NCBI RefSeq assembly: GCF_910579365.1
Contig: NZ_CAJTUX010000014.1
Location: forward strand, 1 to 47,967
DNA length: 47,967 nt
Source: an uncultured Oscillibacter sp.
GTDB taxonomy: Bacteria > Bacillota > Clostridia > Oscillospirales > Oscillospiraceae
Reading direction: 5' to 3'
Notes under the pieces: generated by a model
What the model saw: only the letters and a program-made list of their open reading frames with translations
Database searches by the model: none
What the model was told of the DNA's origin: nothing
Program-made: the position numbers and the translations under genes
Shown: positions 39,352 to 47,953 of the stretch, piece by piece
Numbering within the stretch: position 1 is the first letter of the stretch
Layout of the letters: each line of letters starts with the position of its first letter

Positions 39352-41199
39352 ATGCTGCTGGAATCCATCCATTCTCCAGCCGACGTCAGAGCGCTGCCAG
39401 CTGGACAGCTCCCCCAGCTCTGTCAGGAGCTGAGGGAGTTTCTTGTACAAAGCGTCTCGGAGACCGGGGGACACCTGGCCTCCAATTTGGGGACGGTGGA
39501 GCTGACGGTGGCGATTCACCGGGTCTTTGACACGGAGCGGGACCGTCTGGTCTTCGATGTGGGACACCAGTGCTACATTCACAAAATGCTGACAGGCCGG
39601 TGGGAGAGATTTTCAACCCTCCGCCAGCTGGATGGACTCTCCGGCTTCCCAAAGCCCCGGGAGAGCGTGCATGACGCCTTCATCGCCGGACACGCCTCCA
39701 ACTCCGTTTCCGTGGCGCTGGGCATGGCCCGCGCGCGGACGCTGCGGAAGGAGGATTACAGTGTTCTGGCCCTGATCGGAGACGGAGCCCTGACCGGCGG
39801 TTTGGCCTATGAGGGTCTGAACAACGCCGGGGCCTCCGGCGAGCCGCTGATTGTGATTTTGAATGACAACGGCATGTCCATCAACCCCAATGTAGGGGCG
39901 ATCCCGTCGCATCTGGCGCGGCTACGCTCCAAGCCTGTCTACTACCATTTCAAAAAGTGGTATCGGAGCCTTTTCGGGTCCCGGCCCATGGGAAACCCTC
40001 TATACCGGTTCAACCACCGGGTGAAGACCTCGCTGAAAAAGACCCTCTGGCCAGGCAGCACCCTGTTCGAGGACATGGGTTTCACCTATCTGGGGCCCAT
40101 TGACGGCCATGATCTGCCCCGGTTGTGCGATGTGCTGGGCTGGGCCAGGGAACTGAACCGCCCCGTGGTGGTTCATGTGAACACGGTCAAGGGCAAAGGG
40201 GTTCCCTTTGCGGAGCGGAATCCGGACATGTATCACGGCGTGGGCCCCTTCGATCCCGCCGCCGGCCTTTTGAAAAAGACAGGGGAGGAGAGCTTTTCCT
40301 CCGTCTTCGGCAGGGCCATGACAGACTTTGCCCGGGAGGATGGGCGGGTCTGCGCCGTCACCGCCGCCATGGCCGACGGGACCGGCCTCTCCGGATTTGC
40401 GAAGACTTTTCCGAACCGTTTTTTCGACGTGGGCATTGCCGAGGGGCACGGCGTCTCCATGGCGGCCGGCATGGCGGCCCAGGGCCTGCTGCCGGTGTTT
40501 GCCGTGTATTCCACCTTTCTCCAGCGGAGCTATGATATGCTGATCCATGACGTGGCCCTGGAGGGGCTCCACGTGGTGCTGGGCGTAGACCGGGCGGGGC
40601 TGGTGGGGGCCGACGGAGAGACCCACCACGGCTGCTTTGACGCGCTGTTCCTCTCGGAGCTGCCGGGCTTTACCGTGCTTTGCCCCTCCAACTTTTCAGA
40701 ACTGCGGCAGATGCTGCGCAGGGCCCTTTTCACGCTGGACGGCCCGGCGGCGGTCCGTTACCCCAGAGGCGGAGAGGGTGCGTTTCGGGACGACACGTCG
40801 GACCGGCCGCTGGTCCGTCTCCGGGCCGGGGGGGACGTTGCGCTGCTGTCCTATGGCATATTGATCAACGAGGTGCTGGCGGCGGCGGAACTGCTGGAGC
40901 GGGAGGGAATTCAGGCGGAGGTATGGAAACTGAATCAGATTGCCCCGCTGGACCAGGTGGCCGGCTGTTTTGAAAAAACGGACATACTGTTGGTGCTGGA
41001 GGACTGCTTCGGCGCGGGCTGCGTGGGCCAGCGGGTTGCCGCCATTCTGGCGAAAGAAGGAAAGGCCCCGCAAAAGCTGATTTTAAAAAATCTGGGCGGA
41101 ACCTTTGCCCCGGAGGGCAGCGTTCCTCAGCTGGAGGCACGGTTTGGCCTGGATGCCGCCGCCGTTGCCGGGGCGGTACGGGAGGCGGTAAACGTATGA
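39352..41199 (+). CDS. dxs: 1-deoxy-D-xylulose-5-phosphate synthase
   Basis: Dxs joins pyruvate and glyceraldehyde 3-phosphate in the first step of the MEP isoprenoid pathway, using thiamine diphosphate and Mg2+. The 615-residue product is the usual length. It has GHQCYIHKMLTGR, the thiamine-diphosphate motif GDGALTGGLAYEGLNNAG, the pyrimidine-binding domain (RFFDVGIAEGHGVSMAAGMA) and a C-terminal transketolase domain. AAAAGGAGG precedes the ATG. It heads the conserved dxs-tlyA-nadK-argR-recN run and overlaps tlyA by 4 bases. Confidence 0.97.
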   Translation: MLLESIHSPADVRALPAGQLPQLCQELREFLVQSVSETGGHLASNLGTVELTVAIHRVFDTERDRLVFDVGHQCYIHKMLTGRWERFSTLRQLDGLSGFPKPRESVHDAFIAGHASNSVSVALGMARARTLRKEDYSVLALIGDGALTGGLAYEGLNNAGASGEPLIVILNDNGMSINPNVGAIPSHLARLRSKPVYYHFKKWYRSLFGSRPMGNPLYRFNHRVKTSLKKTLWPGSTLFEDMGFTYLGPIDGHDLPRLCDVLGWARELNRPVVVHVNTVKGKGVPFAERNPDMYHGVGPFDPAAGLLKKTGEESFSSVFGRAMTDFAREDGRVCAVTAAMADGTGLSGFAKTFPNRFFDVGIAEGHGVSMAAGMAAQGLLPVFAVYSTFLQRSYDMLIHDVALEGLHVVLGVDRAGLVGADGETHHGCFDALFLSELPGFTVLCPSNFSELRQMLRRALFTLDGPAAVRYPRGGEGAFRDDTSDRPLVRLRAGGDVALLSYGILINEVLAAAELLEREGIQAEVWKLNQIAPLDQVAGCFEKTDILLVLEDCFGAGCVGQRVAAILAKEGKAPQKLILKNLGGTFAPEGSVPQLEARFGLDAAAVAGAVREAVNV

Positions 41200-42020
41200 G
41201 CGGGAAAACAAGGCTGGATGTGCTGCTGGTGGACCAGGGGCTGGAGGAGAGCCGCCAGCGGGCCCAGGCGGTGATTATGAGCGGGCAGGTTTTCGTGGAC
41301 GGCCGCCGGGTGGACAAGCCCGGCACGGCTGTGGCGGAGGACGCGCGGATCGAAATCCGCGGGGACAAGCTGCCCTATGTCAGCCGGGGCGGGCTGAAGC
41401 TGGAGAAGGCCATGCGGACATACCCCATCTGCCTGAAGAACGCGATCTGCGGCGATGTCGGCGCATCCACCGGCGGGTTTACAGATTGCATGCTCCAAAA
41501 CGGCGCATCGAAGGTCTACGCCGTGGACGTAGGACGGGGCCAGCTGGCCTGGAAGCTGCGGAACGACCCCAGAGTCGTCTGTCTGGAGCGCACCAACGCC
41601 CGGTATCTCAGCCGGGAGCAGATTCCGGAGGCGCTGCGCTTTGCCTCCGTGGACGTCAGCTTCATCTCGCTTGCCTTGATTCTGCCGCCGCTTTCGGCGC
41701 TGCTGGAGGAGGGCGGACAGGTGGTTTCCCTGGTGAAGCCCCAGTTTGAGGCGGGACGGGAGAAGGTGGGAAAGAAGGGCGTGGTCCGGGACCCCGCCGT
41801 CCATCTGGAAGTGCTGGAGCGCTTTCTGGTCCACGCGAAGGCGGCGGGACTTTCCGTTCAGGGACTGACGTATTCCCCCATCCGGGGACCGGAGGGGAAT
41901 ATCGAGTACCTGGGCTGGCTGCAAAAGGGCGGCGGAGCGGATGCGGATTTTGATTTGAGGGCCCTGGTAGAGGAGTCCCACCAGATTTTGCGGGAGCACG
42001 GAGAGGGGGAGAGCCTGTGA
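41196..42020 (+). CDS. tlyA: TlyA family rRNA 2'-O-methyltransferase
   Basis: TlyA-family enzymes methylate ribose 2'-OH groups in rRNA; the old name hemolysin is misleading. The 274-residue product has an N-terminal S4 domain (RLDVLLVDQGLEESRQRAQA), then an FtsJ-type methyltransferase with SAM-binding GDVGASTGGFTDCML and the Asp-containing FASVDVSFISLALILPP and later LVKPQFEAGREKVGKKGVV (key Lys). It starts inside the last codon of dxs (ATGA) and ends inside the first codons of nadK. Confidence 0.94.
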   Translation: MSGKTRLDVLLVDQGLEESRQRAQAVIMSGQVFVDGRRVDKPGTAVAEDARIEIRGDKLPYVSRGGLKLEKAMRTYPICLKNAICGDVGASTGGFTDCMLQNGASKVYAVDVGRGQLAWKLRNDPRVVCLERTNARYLSREQIPEALRFASVDVSFISLALILPPLSALLEEGGQVVSLVKPQFEAGREKVGKKGVVRDPAVHLEVLERFLVHAKAAGLSVQGLTYSPIRGPEGNIEYLGWLQKGGGADADFDLRALVEESHQILREHGEGESL

Positions 42021-42895
42021 ATCCCAAGAAAATCATTCTCTGCCCAAACCCAAACCGGGACCAGGGCATGAAAACCACCCGGGCTGCGGAGGCGATTCTG
42101 CGGGACCTCGGCTTTCAGACGGTGGTCTGTTCTCCCTTCCGGGACCGGAAGGAGGGGGCCTTTGCCGACTATGATGTAAAGCCTCTGCCCCAGGAGCTTC
42201 GGGGGGCGGACCTGTTGATCACCTTCGGGGGCGACGGCACCATTCTCCACCTTGCCAAGCTGGCGGCTTTGCATAAAATGCCGGTGCTGGGCGTGAATAT
42301 GGGGGGATTGGGCTTTGTCGCCGAGCTGGAGGCCGGGGAGCTGGAGCTTCTGCGGAAGCTGAAGGACTGGCAGTTCGAGATGGAGCAGCGGATGATGCTG
42401 GATGTCTCCGTCTTCCGGGACGGACGGCAGATTTACACAAATCTGGGCTTGAACGAGGCCGTCATCCGGGAGGGCCCCATCTCCCACGTCATCCACCTGA
42501 AGATTTCCTCCGACGGCCGGCACCTGGCGGACATCGCCGGAGACGGCGTCATTGTCGCCACGCCTACGGGGTCCACGGCCTACTCGCTCTCCGCCGGGGG
42601 GCCAGTGGTGGAGCCGGTGGCCCAGACGATGGTGGTCTGTCCCATCTGCATTCACAACATGCGTTTTTCCTCCTACGTTCTCAGCCCCGAGCACACGCTG
42701 ACGGTGGAACTGGAGCGCAACGGCAGAAAGCCGGTTTACCTGTTTGTGGATGAGAGCCGGGCCTTTGCCCTGCGGGCCGACGACAAGGTGCTGGTTCGCC
42801 GCTCCCGGTATGTGACCAGGCTGGTGCGGCTGACGGAGCGGAGTTTTTGTGAGATTTTCGCGCAGAAGATGCTGCCGGGAGGGCTGGAAGGATGA
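42017..42895 (+). CDS. nadK: NAD kinase
   Basis: NAD kinase phosphorylates NAD to make NADP. The 292-residue product has the ATP motif FGGDGT (70-75), the NE motif (LGLNEAVI), ATPTGSTAYSLSAGGP and a C-terminal beta region. The start is GTG, overlapping the tlyA stop by 4 bases; the next gene argR also overlaps by 4. This three-gene coupling (tlyA-nadK-argR) before recN is widespread in Firmicutes. Confidence 0.96.
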   Translation: MNPKKIILCPNPNRDQGMKTTRAAEAILRDLGFQTVVCSPFRDRKEGAFADYDVKPLPQELRGADLLITFGGDGTILHLAKLAALHKMPVLGVNMGGLGFVAELEAGELELLRKLKDWQFEMEQRMMLDVSVFRDGRQIYTNLGLNEAVIREGPISHVIHLKISSDGRHLADIAGDGVIVATPTGSTAYSLSAGGPVVEPVAQTMVVCPICIHNMRFSSYVLSPEHTLTVELERNGRKPVYLFVDESRAFALRADDKVLVRRSRYVTRLVRLTERSFCEIFAQKMLPGGLEG

Positions 42896-43341
42896 AGAAT
42901 AGCCGTCAGGCCATGATTTTGGAGATCATTTCCCAGGAAAACATCGAGACGCAGGAGCAGCTGCTGAGCCGCCTCCGGGACCGGGACATCCAATGTACCC
43001 AGGCTACTATTTCCAGGGACATTAAACAGATGCACCTCATCAAGGAGCCGGTGGGCCAGGGCGTGTACAAATACGCGGTCTCCGGCAACCGGACAAAGCT
43101 GAATCTGGCGGAAAAGCTGCGGACCATTTTCCGGGAGTGCATCGTCAGCATTGACTATGCCCAGAACATCGTCGTGGTGAAGACCATGCCGGGCCTTGCC
43201 AACGGAGCTTGTTCCGCCCTGGACAATATGGATATGGCGGATATCGTGGGGTCCCTGGCGGGGGACGATACGGCGTTTCTGGTCATGCGGAGCACGGAGT
43301 CGGCGGAGCTTCTCTGCCAGGAGATCAAAGATATGCTGTAA
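42892..43341 (+). CDS. argR: Arginine repressor
   Basis: ArgR/AhrC represses arginine synthesis and activates catabolism when bound to arginine, acting as a hexamer. The 149-residue product has the N-terminal winged helix (RDIQCTQATISRDIKQMHLIK) and a C-terminal oligomerisation domain with the arginine-site segment SLAGDDTAFLVMRS. It overlaps nadK by 4 bases. Its place before recN is conserved in Firmicutes. Confidence 0.95.
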   Translation: MKNSRQAMILEIISQENIETQEQLLSRLRDRDIQCTQATISRDIKQMHLIKEPVGQGVYKYAVSGNRTKLNLAEKLRTIFRECIVSIDYAQNIVVVKTMPGLANGACSALDNMDMADIVGSLAGDDTAFLVMRSTESAELLCQEIKDML

Positions 43342-43355
43342 AAAGGGAGGCTGCC

Positions 43356-45041
43356 ATGCTGGAGCTTCTGCACATTGAAAATATCGCGGTCATCGAGGAG
43401 GCGGACATCCAGTTTCGCCCCGGATTCAACGCCCTCACCGGTGAAACCGGAGCGGGCAAATCCATTGTGATTGACGCCATGGGGGCCGTTCTGGGCGGGC
43501 GGACTTCCCGGGACCTGATCCGCACCGGGGCCGCCAAGGCCTTTGTCAGCGCGGAGTTCTCGGAGGTGCCGCCGGACCTGCCGGGGCTGCTGGAGAATGG
43601 ATTTTCCCCTGACGAGGATGGAAATCTGCTGCTGCAAAGAGAGATTTCCAGCGAGGGCAAGAATGCCTGCCGGGTGAACGGGCGGCCCATCACCGTGGCA
43701 CAGCTCCGGCAGATCGGCGGGGAGCTTTTGAATATTCATGGCCAGCACGACGGCGCACAGCTTCTGGACGAAGAGCTGCACGGGGCCTATCTGGACCGTT
43801 TCGGCCAGACGGAAGGGCCTTTGGAGGCGTACAAAACCGCCTACGCCGTCCTTGCGAACCTGCGGGACCAGATTCGCGCCCTGCAAATGGACGAGGCGGA
43901 GAAGGCCCGCCGGATAGACAGCCTCCGTTTTCAGATCGAAGAGCTGGAACGGGCGGAGCTTCGCTCCGGCGAGGAGGAGGAGCTGGAGCAGAAAAGAAAC
44001 CTGCTGCGGAATGGGGAGAAATATCTCTCCGCCCTCTCCGGCGCGGATTACAGCCTTTCCGGCGACGATGAGAGCGCCGGGGCGGTGAATCAGCTCCGGG
44101 ACGCGGAGGAGGCTCTTTCCGGTGTCCGGAATCTGGACGGAGAGCTCAGCGAGGTGTACAGGCGTCTGGGCGCCTTACGCAGCGAGGCCTATGATTTGGC
44201 GGAGACCGTCCGGGACCTGCGGGAGGCCTTTGATTTCTCGCCGGAGGAGCTGGACGCGGCGGAGAGCCGGGCGGATCAGCTCTACCGCCTGAAAAAGAAG
44301 TATGGCGCCACAGTGGAGGATATGATCGCCTATCTGGAACAGCGTCGGGCGGAGCTGGACGCCATCGAGACGGCGGACGACACGCTGATTCTGCTGGAAC
44401 AAAAGCGGAAGAAAGCGGAGCAGGCGGTCCAGACGGCGGGAGGAGCGCTGACGGCGGCCCGGAAACAAGCGGCGGCAGAGCTGGAAACCCGGATTCAGAA
44501 GGAGCTGCGGGACCTGGATATGAACCGGGTGCGGTTTTCCATCGCTTTTGAAGAAAAAGAGCCGTCCCCCGACGGCTGCGATATGGTTCGCTTCCTCATG
44601 TCCGCCAACGCCGGGGAGGATTTGAAGCCCATCGCGAAAATAGCCTCCGGCGGCGAGCTGGCTCGGATCATGCTGGCGCTGAAAAACGTGCTGGCGGAGC
44701 AGGAGGCCATCGGCACCCTGGTTTTTGACGAGGTGGACACCGGCGTCTCCGGACGGGCGGCGCAGAAGGTGGCGGAAAAGCTGGCCCAGGTCAGCCGGAG
44801 AAAGCAGGTTCTCTGCGTCACCCATCTGCCCCAGCTGGCGGCCATGGCGGATACGCATTTCTCCGTGGAAAAAGGCGAACACAAGGGGAGAACCTTTACA
44901 CAGGTTGTGCTGCTGGACCGGGAACGCCGGAAGGCGGAGCTGGCCCGGATTACCGGCGGCGCGAAGGTCACGGACGCGCTTTTAGCCAGCGCTGGAGAAC
45001 TGCTGGACGCGGCGGAGACATACCGGAGGACGTTATCCTGA
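43356..45041 (+). CDS. recN: DNA repair protein RecN
   Basis: RecN is an SMC-like ATPase that gathers broken DNA ends for recombinational repair. The 561-residue product has the Walker A motif GETGAGKS (29-36), a coiled-coil middle (about 160-390, Leu/Glu/Arg-rich), and the C-terminal signature IASGGELARIMLALK followed by Walker B LVFDEVDTGVSG. AAAGGGAGG precedes the ATG at 43356; the frame is open 49 codons further back inside argR. No LexA-like box is seen directly upstream. A terminator follows. Confidence 0.97.
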   Translation: MLELLHIENIAVIEEADIQFRPGFNALTGETGAGKSIVIDAMGAVLGGRTSRDLIRTGAAKAFVSAEFSEVPPDLPGLLENGFSPDEDGNLLLQREISSEGKNACRVNGRPITVAQLRQIGGELLNIHGQHDGAQLLDEELHGAYLDRFGQTEGPLEAYKTAYAVLANLRDQIRALQMDEAEKARRIDSLRFQIEELERAELRSGEEEELEQKRNLLRNGEKYLSALSGADYSLSGDDESAGAVNQLRDAEEALSGVRNLDGELSEVYRRLGALRSEAYDLAETVRDLREAFDFSPEELDAAESRADQLYRLKKKYGATVEDMIAYLEQRRAELDAIETADDTLILLEQKRKKAEQAVQTAGGALTAARKQAAAELETRIQKELRDLDMNRVRFSIAFEEKEPSPDGCDMVRFLMSANAGEDLKPIAKIASGGELARIMLALKNVLAEQEAIGTLVFDEVDTGVSGRAAQKVAEKLAQVSRRKQVLCVTHLPQLAAMADTHFSVEKGEHKGRTFTQVVLLDRERRKAELARITGGAKVTDALLASAGELLDAAETYRRTLS

Positions 45042-45050
45042 CCCTGCGGA

Positions 45051-45081
45051 CGTACCGGCGGCAAATCCGCCGGTGCGTTTT
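45051..45081 (+). terminator. Terminator of the dxs-recN operon
   Basis: An 11-bp stem (45051-45061 with 45067-45077, one G-T pair) and a CAAAT loop are followed by TTTTG. Confidence 0.75.
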
Positions 45082-45164
45082 GCTGGAGAGGGCGGTTTGT
45101 TCTGCGGGGGACTCCAAGCACAGCGGGCAGGAAAGCGGCACGCCGTCCCTTGGGCACAAGGTTC

Positions 45165-45193
45165 TTGCCCCAGGCCGGTTTTTATGATATACT
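45165..45193 (+). promoter_or_regulatory. Promoter of nth
   Basis: TTGCCC (45165-45170) and TATACT (45188-45193) are 17 bases apart with a TGn extension before the -10. Confidence 0.68.
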
Positions 45194-45227
45194 GAACAGG
45201 TATTCATTCAGGAACGGAGGGACCGCC

Positions 45228-45866
45228 ATGAAATCCAAAGCCGCGGTGAAGCGCATCATTGAGACTTTAAAGGGCATTTACCCGGAAGGGCTCTGCTCTT
45301 TGCAGTATAAGAAGGACTACGAGCTTCTTTTTGCCGTGCGGCTCTCCGCCCAGTGTACGGACCAGCGGGTGAACCAGGTGACGCCGGCTCTCTACGCCCG
45401 CTTTCCCACGCTCCGGAGCTTCGCGGAGGCGGACCCGAAGGAGGTGGGGGAGTACATACATTCCTGCGGCTTCTATAACGGCAAGGCCAGGGACATCGTT
45501 CTCTGCGCCCAGCGGCTGCTGTCGGATTTCGGCGGCAAGGTTCCCGGCACCATGGAGGAGTTGACCAGCCTTCCGGGAGTAGGCCGGAAGACGGCCAACC
45601 TGATTCTGGGAGACGTTTATCAGCAGCCCGCTTATGTCTGCGACACCCACTGCATCCGCATTACCGGCCGTTTGGGGCTGACGGACGGGTCCAAGGACCC
45701 GATTCAAGTGGAGCGGCAGCTGCGGGAGGTTCTCCCTCCAAAGGAGTCCTCTGATTTCTGCCACCGGATGGTGCTCTTTGGTCGGGATACCTGTACCGCC
45801 CGGAGTCCAAAGTGCCAGGACTGCCCCTTGGTGAAGGACTGCGCCGCCGCGAAGGCAGCAAAATAG
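45228..45866 (+). CDS. nth: Endonuclease III
   Basis: Endonuclease III removes oxidised pyrimidines from DNA and nicks the abasic site. The 212-residue product has the helix-hairpin-helix LPGVGRKTANLIL with catalytic Lys121, catalytic Asp139 in VCDTHCIRI, and the C-terminal 4Fe-4S cluster ligands Cys189, Cys196, Cys199 and Cys205 in the standard spacing. GGAGGG lies before the ATG. It has its own promoter and terminator. Confidence 0.96.
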   Translation: MKSKAAVKRIIETLKGIYPEGLCSLQYKKDYELLFAVRLSAQCTDQRVNQVTPALYARFPTLRSFAEADPKEVGEYIHSCGFYNGKARDIVLCAQRLLSDFGGKVPGTMEELTSLPGVGRKTANLILGDVYQQPAYVCDTHCIRITGRLGLTDGSKDPIQVERQLREVLPPKESSDFCHRMVLFGRDTCTARSPKCQDCPLVKDCAAAKAAK

Positions 45867-45874
45867 AAAATCCG

Positions 45875-45906
45875 GTGCCTGTGCATGCCGCACAGGCACT
45901 TTTTTG
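45875..45906 (+). terminator. Intrinsic terminator of nth
   Basis: A perfect 10-bp stem (45875-45884 with 45890-45899), a 5-base loop and a run of six or more T residues. Confidence 0.92.
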
Positions 45907-45953
45907 CTCCTGGCCTCATATACTGGCCTGAAGACCGCAAAGGAGGAAGCGAT

Positions 45954-46211
45954 ATGGACGAGAAAACGGCCCAGATGGCCGAACAGCTCCGAAAGAATCC
46001 GGCGATGCTGAAATCGCTGATGCAGTCCCGGGATGGACAGACGCTGATGCAGATGCTGACCCAGGGCGACCGGGGAGCCGGTTTGCAGCGGGCGGTTCAG
46101 TCCGCCGCCAAGGGCGATACCACGGCCATGGTTCAGATGGTAAACCAGATCATGCAGAGCCAGGAGGGCGCCGAGCTGGTGGAGCGCATCAACAAAGCCG
46201 TTCAGAGGTAA
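45954..46211 (+). CDS. Small Gln/Met-rich helical protein, unknown
   Basis: This 85-residue product is wholly helical in character, rich in Gln and Met (QMAEQLRKNPAMLKSLMQ), with no signal or membrane segment. AAAGGAGGAAG precedes the ATG. It is the first of three closely spaced genes that appear to form one operon; its start is about 47 bases past the nth terminator. A CATATACT motif (45917-45924) resembles a sigma-E/K -10 but has no matching -35. No family recognised. Confidence 0.7.
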   Translation: MDEKTAQMAEQLRKNPAMLKSLMQSRDGQTLMQMLTQGDRGAGLQRAVQSAAKGDTTAMVQMVNQIMQSQEGAELVERINKAVQR

Positions 46212-46232
46212 TGGGGAAGGGGGTTGGTCCGT

Positions 46233-46613
46233 ATGGCGGAATTTGATGAGAAACTGAACAGCATACTGTCCAACCCGGACGCCATGTCTCAGATCATGCA
46301 GCTGGCCCAGTCCTTGGGGGGAGGAGGACCACAACAGAGTGAAAGTCCTCCGCCTCCCGCCCCGCCTCCGCCTTCCGGAGGCGGGGGAGACCTGCTGTCT
46401 TCTCTGGCCGGAGGGCTGGACCCCAAGCTGATTTCCCGGTTTCTGCCCTTGATTCAGGAGCTGGGGGGGCAGAGGGATTCCAATGCCCGCAACCTGCTTT
46501 ACGCGCTGCGGCCCTATTTAAAAAGCGACCGGCAGGAGAAAATTGAGCGGGCCCTTCAGCTGGCGAGGCTGTTCCACCTGGGGAAGAAATTCCTGTCGGG
46601 ATGGGAGGGCTGA
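46233..46613 (+). CDS. Pro/Gly-linker protein of unknown function
   Basis: This 126-residue product has a helical start (KLNSILSNPDAMSQIMQLAQSLG), similar in flavour to the preceding small protein, then a Pro/Gly low-complexity linker (about 34-55) and a helical C-terminal half (ISRFLPLIQELGGQRDSNA, ending LFHLGKKFLSGWEG). I start at the ATG at 46233; an in-frame TTG lies three codons upstream. The next gene begins three bases after its stop. No family recognised. Confidence 0.7.
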   Translation: MAEFDEKLNSILSNPDAMSQIMQLAQSLGGGGPQQSESPPPPAPPPPSGGGGDLLSSLAGGLDPKLISRFLPLIQELGGQRDSNARNLLYALRPYLKSDRQEKIERALQLARLFHLGKKFLSGWEG

Positions 46614-46616
46614 GGC

Positions 46617-47126
46617 ATGTATAACCGCTACATCCGCAATGACAATGGTTCTTACACCCGTATTCCGGAAGAAACGTTCTCCGGCGGCCCGTCCCCTGGA
46701 GGGCCGCCCCCCGGAGGACCACCTCCTGGAGGACCACCTTCTGGAGGACCACCTCCTGGAGGACCGCCTTCTGGAGAACCGCCCCCCGGAGGACCATCTC
46801 CTGGAGGACCGCCCCCCGAAGGACCATCTTCTGGAGGACCGCCCCCTGGAGGGCCGCCTCCCGGTGGGCCGTTTCATGGAGGATCATCTGCTGGAGGGCC
46901 GCCTCCCGGAAATCACACGCACGGCGGCCAGCGATACAATGGTCCGGCCTCCGGCGGGCGGGCGCAGGATGGGCTTACCGGCTTCCTGCGGCACCTGTTG
47001 GATCAGCTCCACATGGATCATGTGGACACGGGGGACCTTCTTTTGCTGGTGCTGCTGTTCTTTCTTTTTCGAGAGGACGCGGATGAGGAGCTGCTGGTGG
47101 CCTTGGGACTGCTGTTGATTTTGTAA
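46617..47126 (+). CDS. Gly/Pro-repeat protein with hydrophobic C-terminus
   Basis: No family recognised. The 169-residue product has three parts: a polar start (MYNRYIRNDNGSYTRIPEE), 75 residues made of 15 five-residue units of the type GGPPP/GGPPS, and a C-terminal region with an amphipathic helix (LTGFLRHLLDQLHMDHV). It ends with DTGDLLLLVLLFFLFRED and LLVALGLLLIL, two short, very hydrophobic runs split by an acidic loop. The layout suggests a protein tethered to a membrane or a coat by its tail, with an extended repeat arm. A bidirectional terminator follows. Confidence 0.7.
   Translation: MYNRYIRNDNGSYTRIPEETFSGGPSPGGPPPGGPPPGGPPSGGPPPGGPPSGEPPPGGPSPGGPPPEGPSSGGPPPGGPPPGGPFHGGSSAGGPPPGNHTHGGQRYNGPASGGRAQDGLTGFLRHLLDQLHMDHVDTGDLLLLVLLFFLFREDADEELLVALGLLLIL
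46683..46907 (+). repeat. 15-nt tandem repeat array (15 units) inside the Gly/Pro-repeat gene
   Basis: Fifteen in-frame copies of a degenerate 15-base unit (GGAGGACCACCTCCT type) encode GGPPP-like pentapeptides. Inner copies are nearly identical; the last three diverge (GGPFH, GGSSA, GGPPP). Confidence 0.93.
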
Positions 47127-47138
47127 GACAGGAACAAA

Positions 47139-47166
47139 AAAAGGACGGGAGTTCTCCCGTCCTTTT
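47139..47166. terminator. Bidirectional terminator between convergent genes
   Basis: An 8-bp GC stem (47143-47150 with 47155-47162) with loop GTTC is flanked by A-runs on the left and TTTT on the right, so it can serve both strands. Confidence 0.88.
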
Positions 47167-47173
47167 ACTCCGC

Positions 47174-47953
47174 TTACTCCACGGGTTCCGCTGCCTCTTC
47201 GTCCAGAAGCACCGTGCCGTCCGGCAGGGTGAAGCGGGAGGCGTCATACTCTGTCTGGTCCACATAGAGGGATGTCATCCGATAGACGGTCTCCTCTCCC
47301 AGCAGCCGCTCCGCCTGGACAAGCAGGCCGTTTTCTACGCTGACCCAGTAGCGGGAGACGTAGCCCGCCGGGTCTGTCCCCGTTTCCACGTAGATGCAGG
47401 TGAGGGCGTCCAAGGACCGGTAGTCCGCCAGAAGAATCTCCTCCGCCGGAAGGGCCAAAATGTCCTCATACGTGGGGATGGACTGCTCCACATCGGCGGA
47501 GAATTCTCCCGCCGGGACGGCGGCGACTTCGGCGCCGCTCTCATAGCCGTACCAGATATAGGTTTTTTCACCATTGGTGATGCTGATGCGGGTCTGCCCG
47601 TCCGGCAGGCTCCGGTCCACCCGGGTCCAGGGGGCCCGGACGATGGTATAGAGCTCCTGCGTTCCGCTGCCGCCGCTCCAGAAGTATTCAATGGTTACGC
47701 TGCGTCCATAGCACTCCGGCCTGGACAGGCTGGAGATGGCGGCCTGGACGGTTTTCGGAGTGATCTCCACGACGGTCAGCGCGCTGGAGCCGGGGCCGCC
47801 GTCCTCCGCAGAGGGATCCCTGGGGAGATCGGAGGAAGGCAGGGTGATGTGAGCGGTACGGCTGCTGAGGCTGCCGCCCAGCATCAGCGCCAGAATCAAT
47901 ATGGAGAGAGCCAGCACGGCCCAGGTGATCCAGTTCAGCTTCCGTTTGTCCAT
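47174..47953 (-). CDS. Membrane-anchored extracellular protein, unknown
   Basis: This product of at least 259 residues begins with a short basic segment and one membrane helix (about 9-29, WITWAVLALSILILALMLGG), followed by a Ser/Pro/Asp-rich linker and an extracellular beta-rich domain with repeated Tyr/Trp patterns (KTYIWYGYESG, RYWVSVENGLLV). This is loosely like LolA-type or germination-associated proteins, but I cannot assign a family. No ribosome site is seen before the ATG at 47953 and the frame stays open to the window edge, so the true start may be outside. Confidence 0.75.
   Translation of the reverse strand: MDKRKLNWITWAVLALSILILALMLGGSLSSRTAHITLPSSDLPRDPSAEDGGPGSSALTVVEITPKTVQAAISSLSRPECYGRSVTIEYFWSGGSGTQELYTIVRAPWTRVDRSLPDGQTRISITNGEKTYIWYGYESGAEVAAVPAGEFSADVEQSIPTYEDILALPAEEILLADYRSLDALTCIYVETGTDPAGYVSRYWVSVENGLLVQAERLLGEETVYRMTSLYVDQTEYDASRFTLPDGTVLLDEEAAEPVE

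Noticed and set aside
46683..46907. CRISPR array
   Set aside because: The 15-base units are contiguous, in frame and without spacers; they encode a protein repeat.
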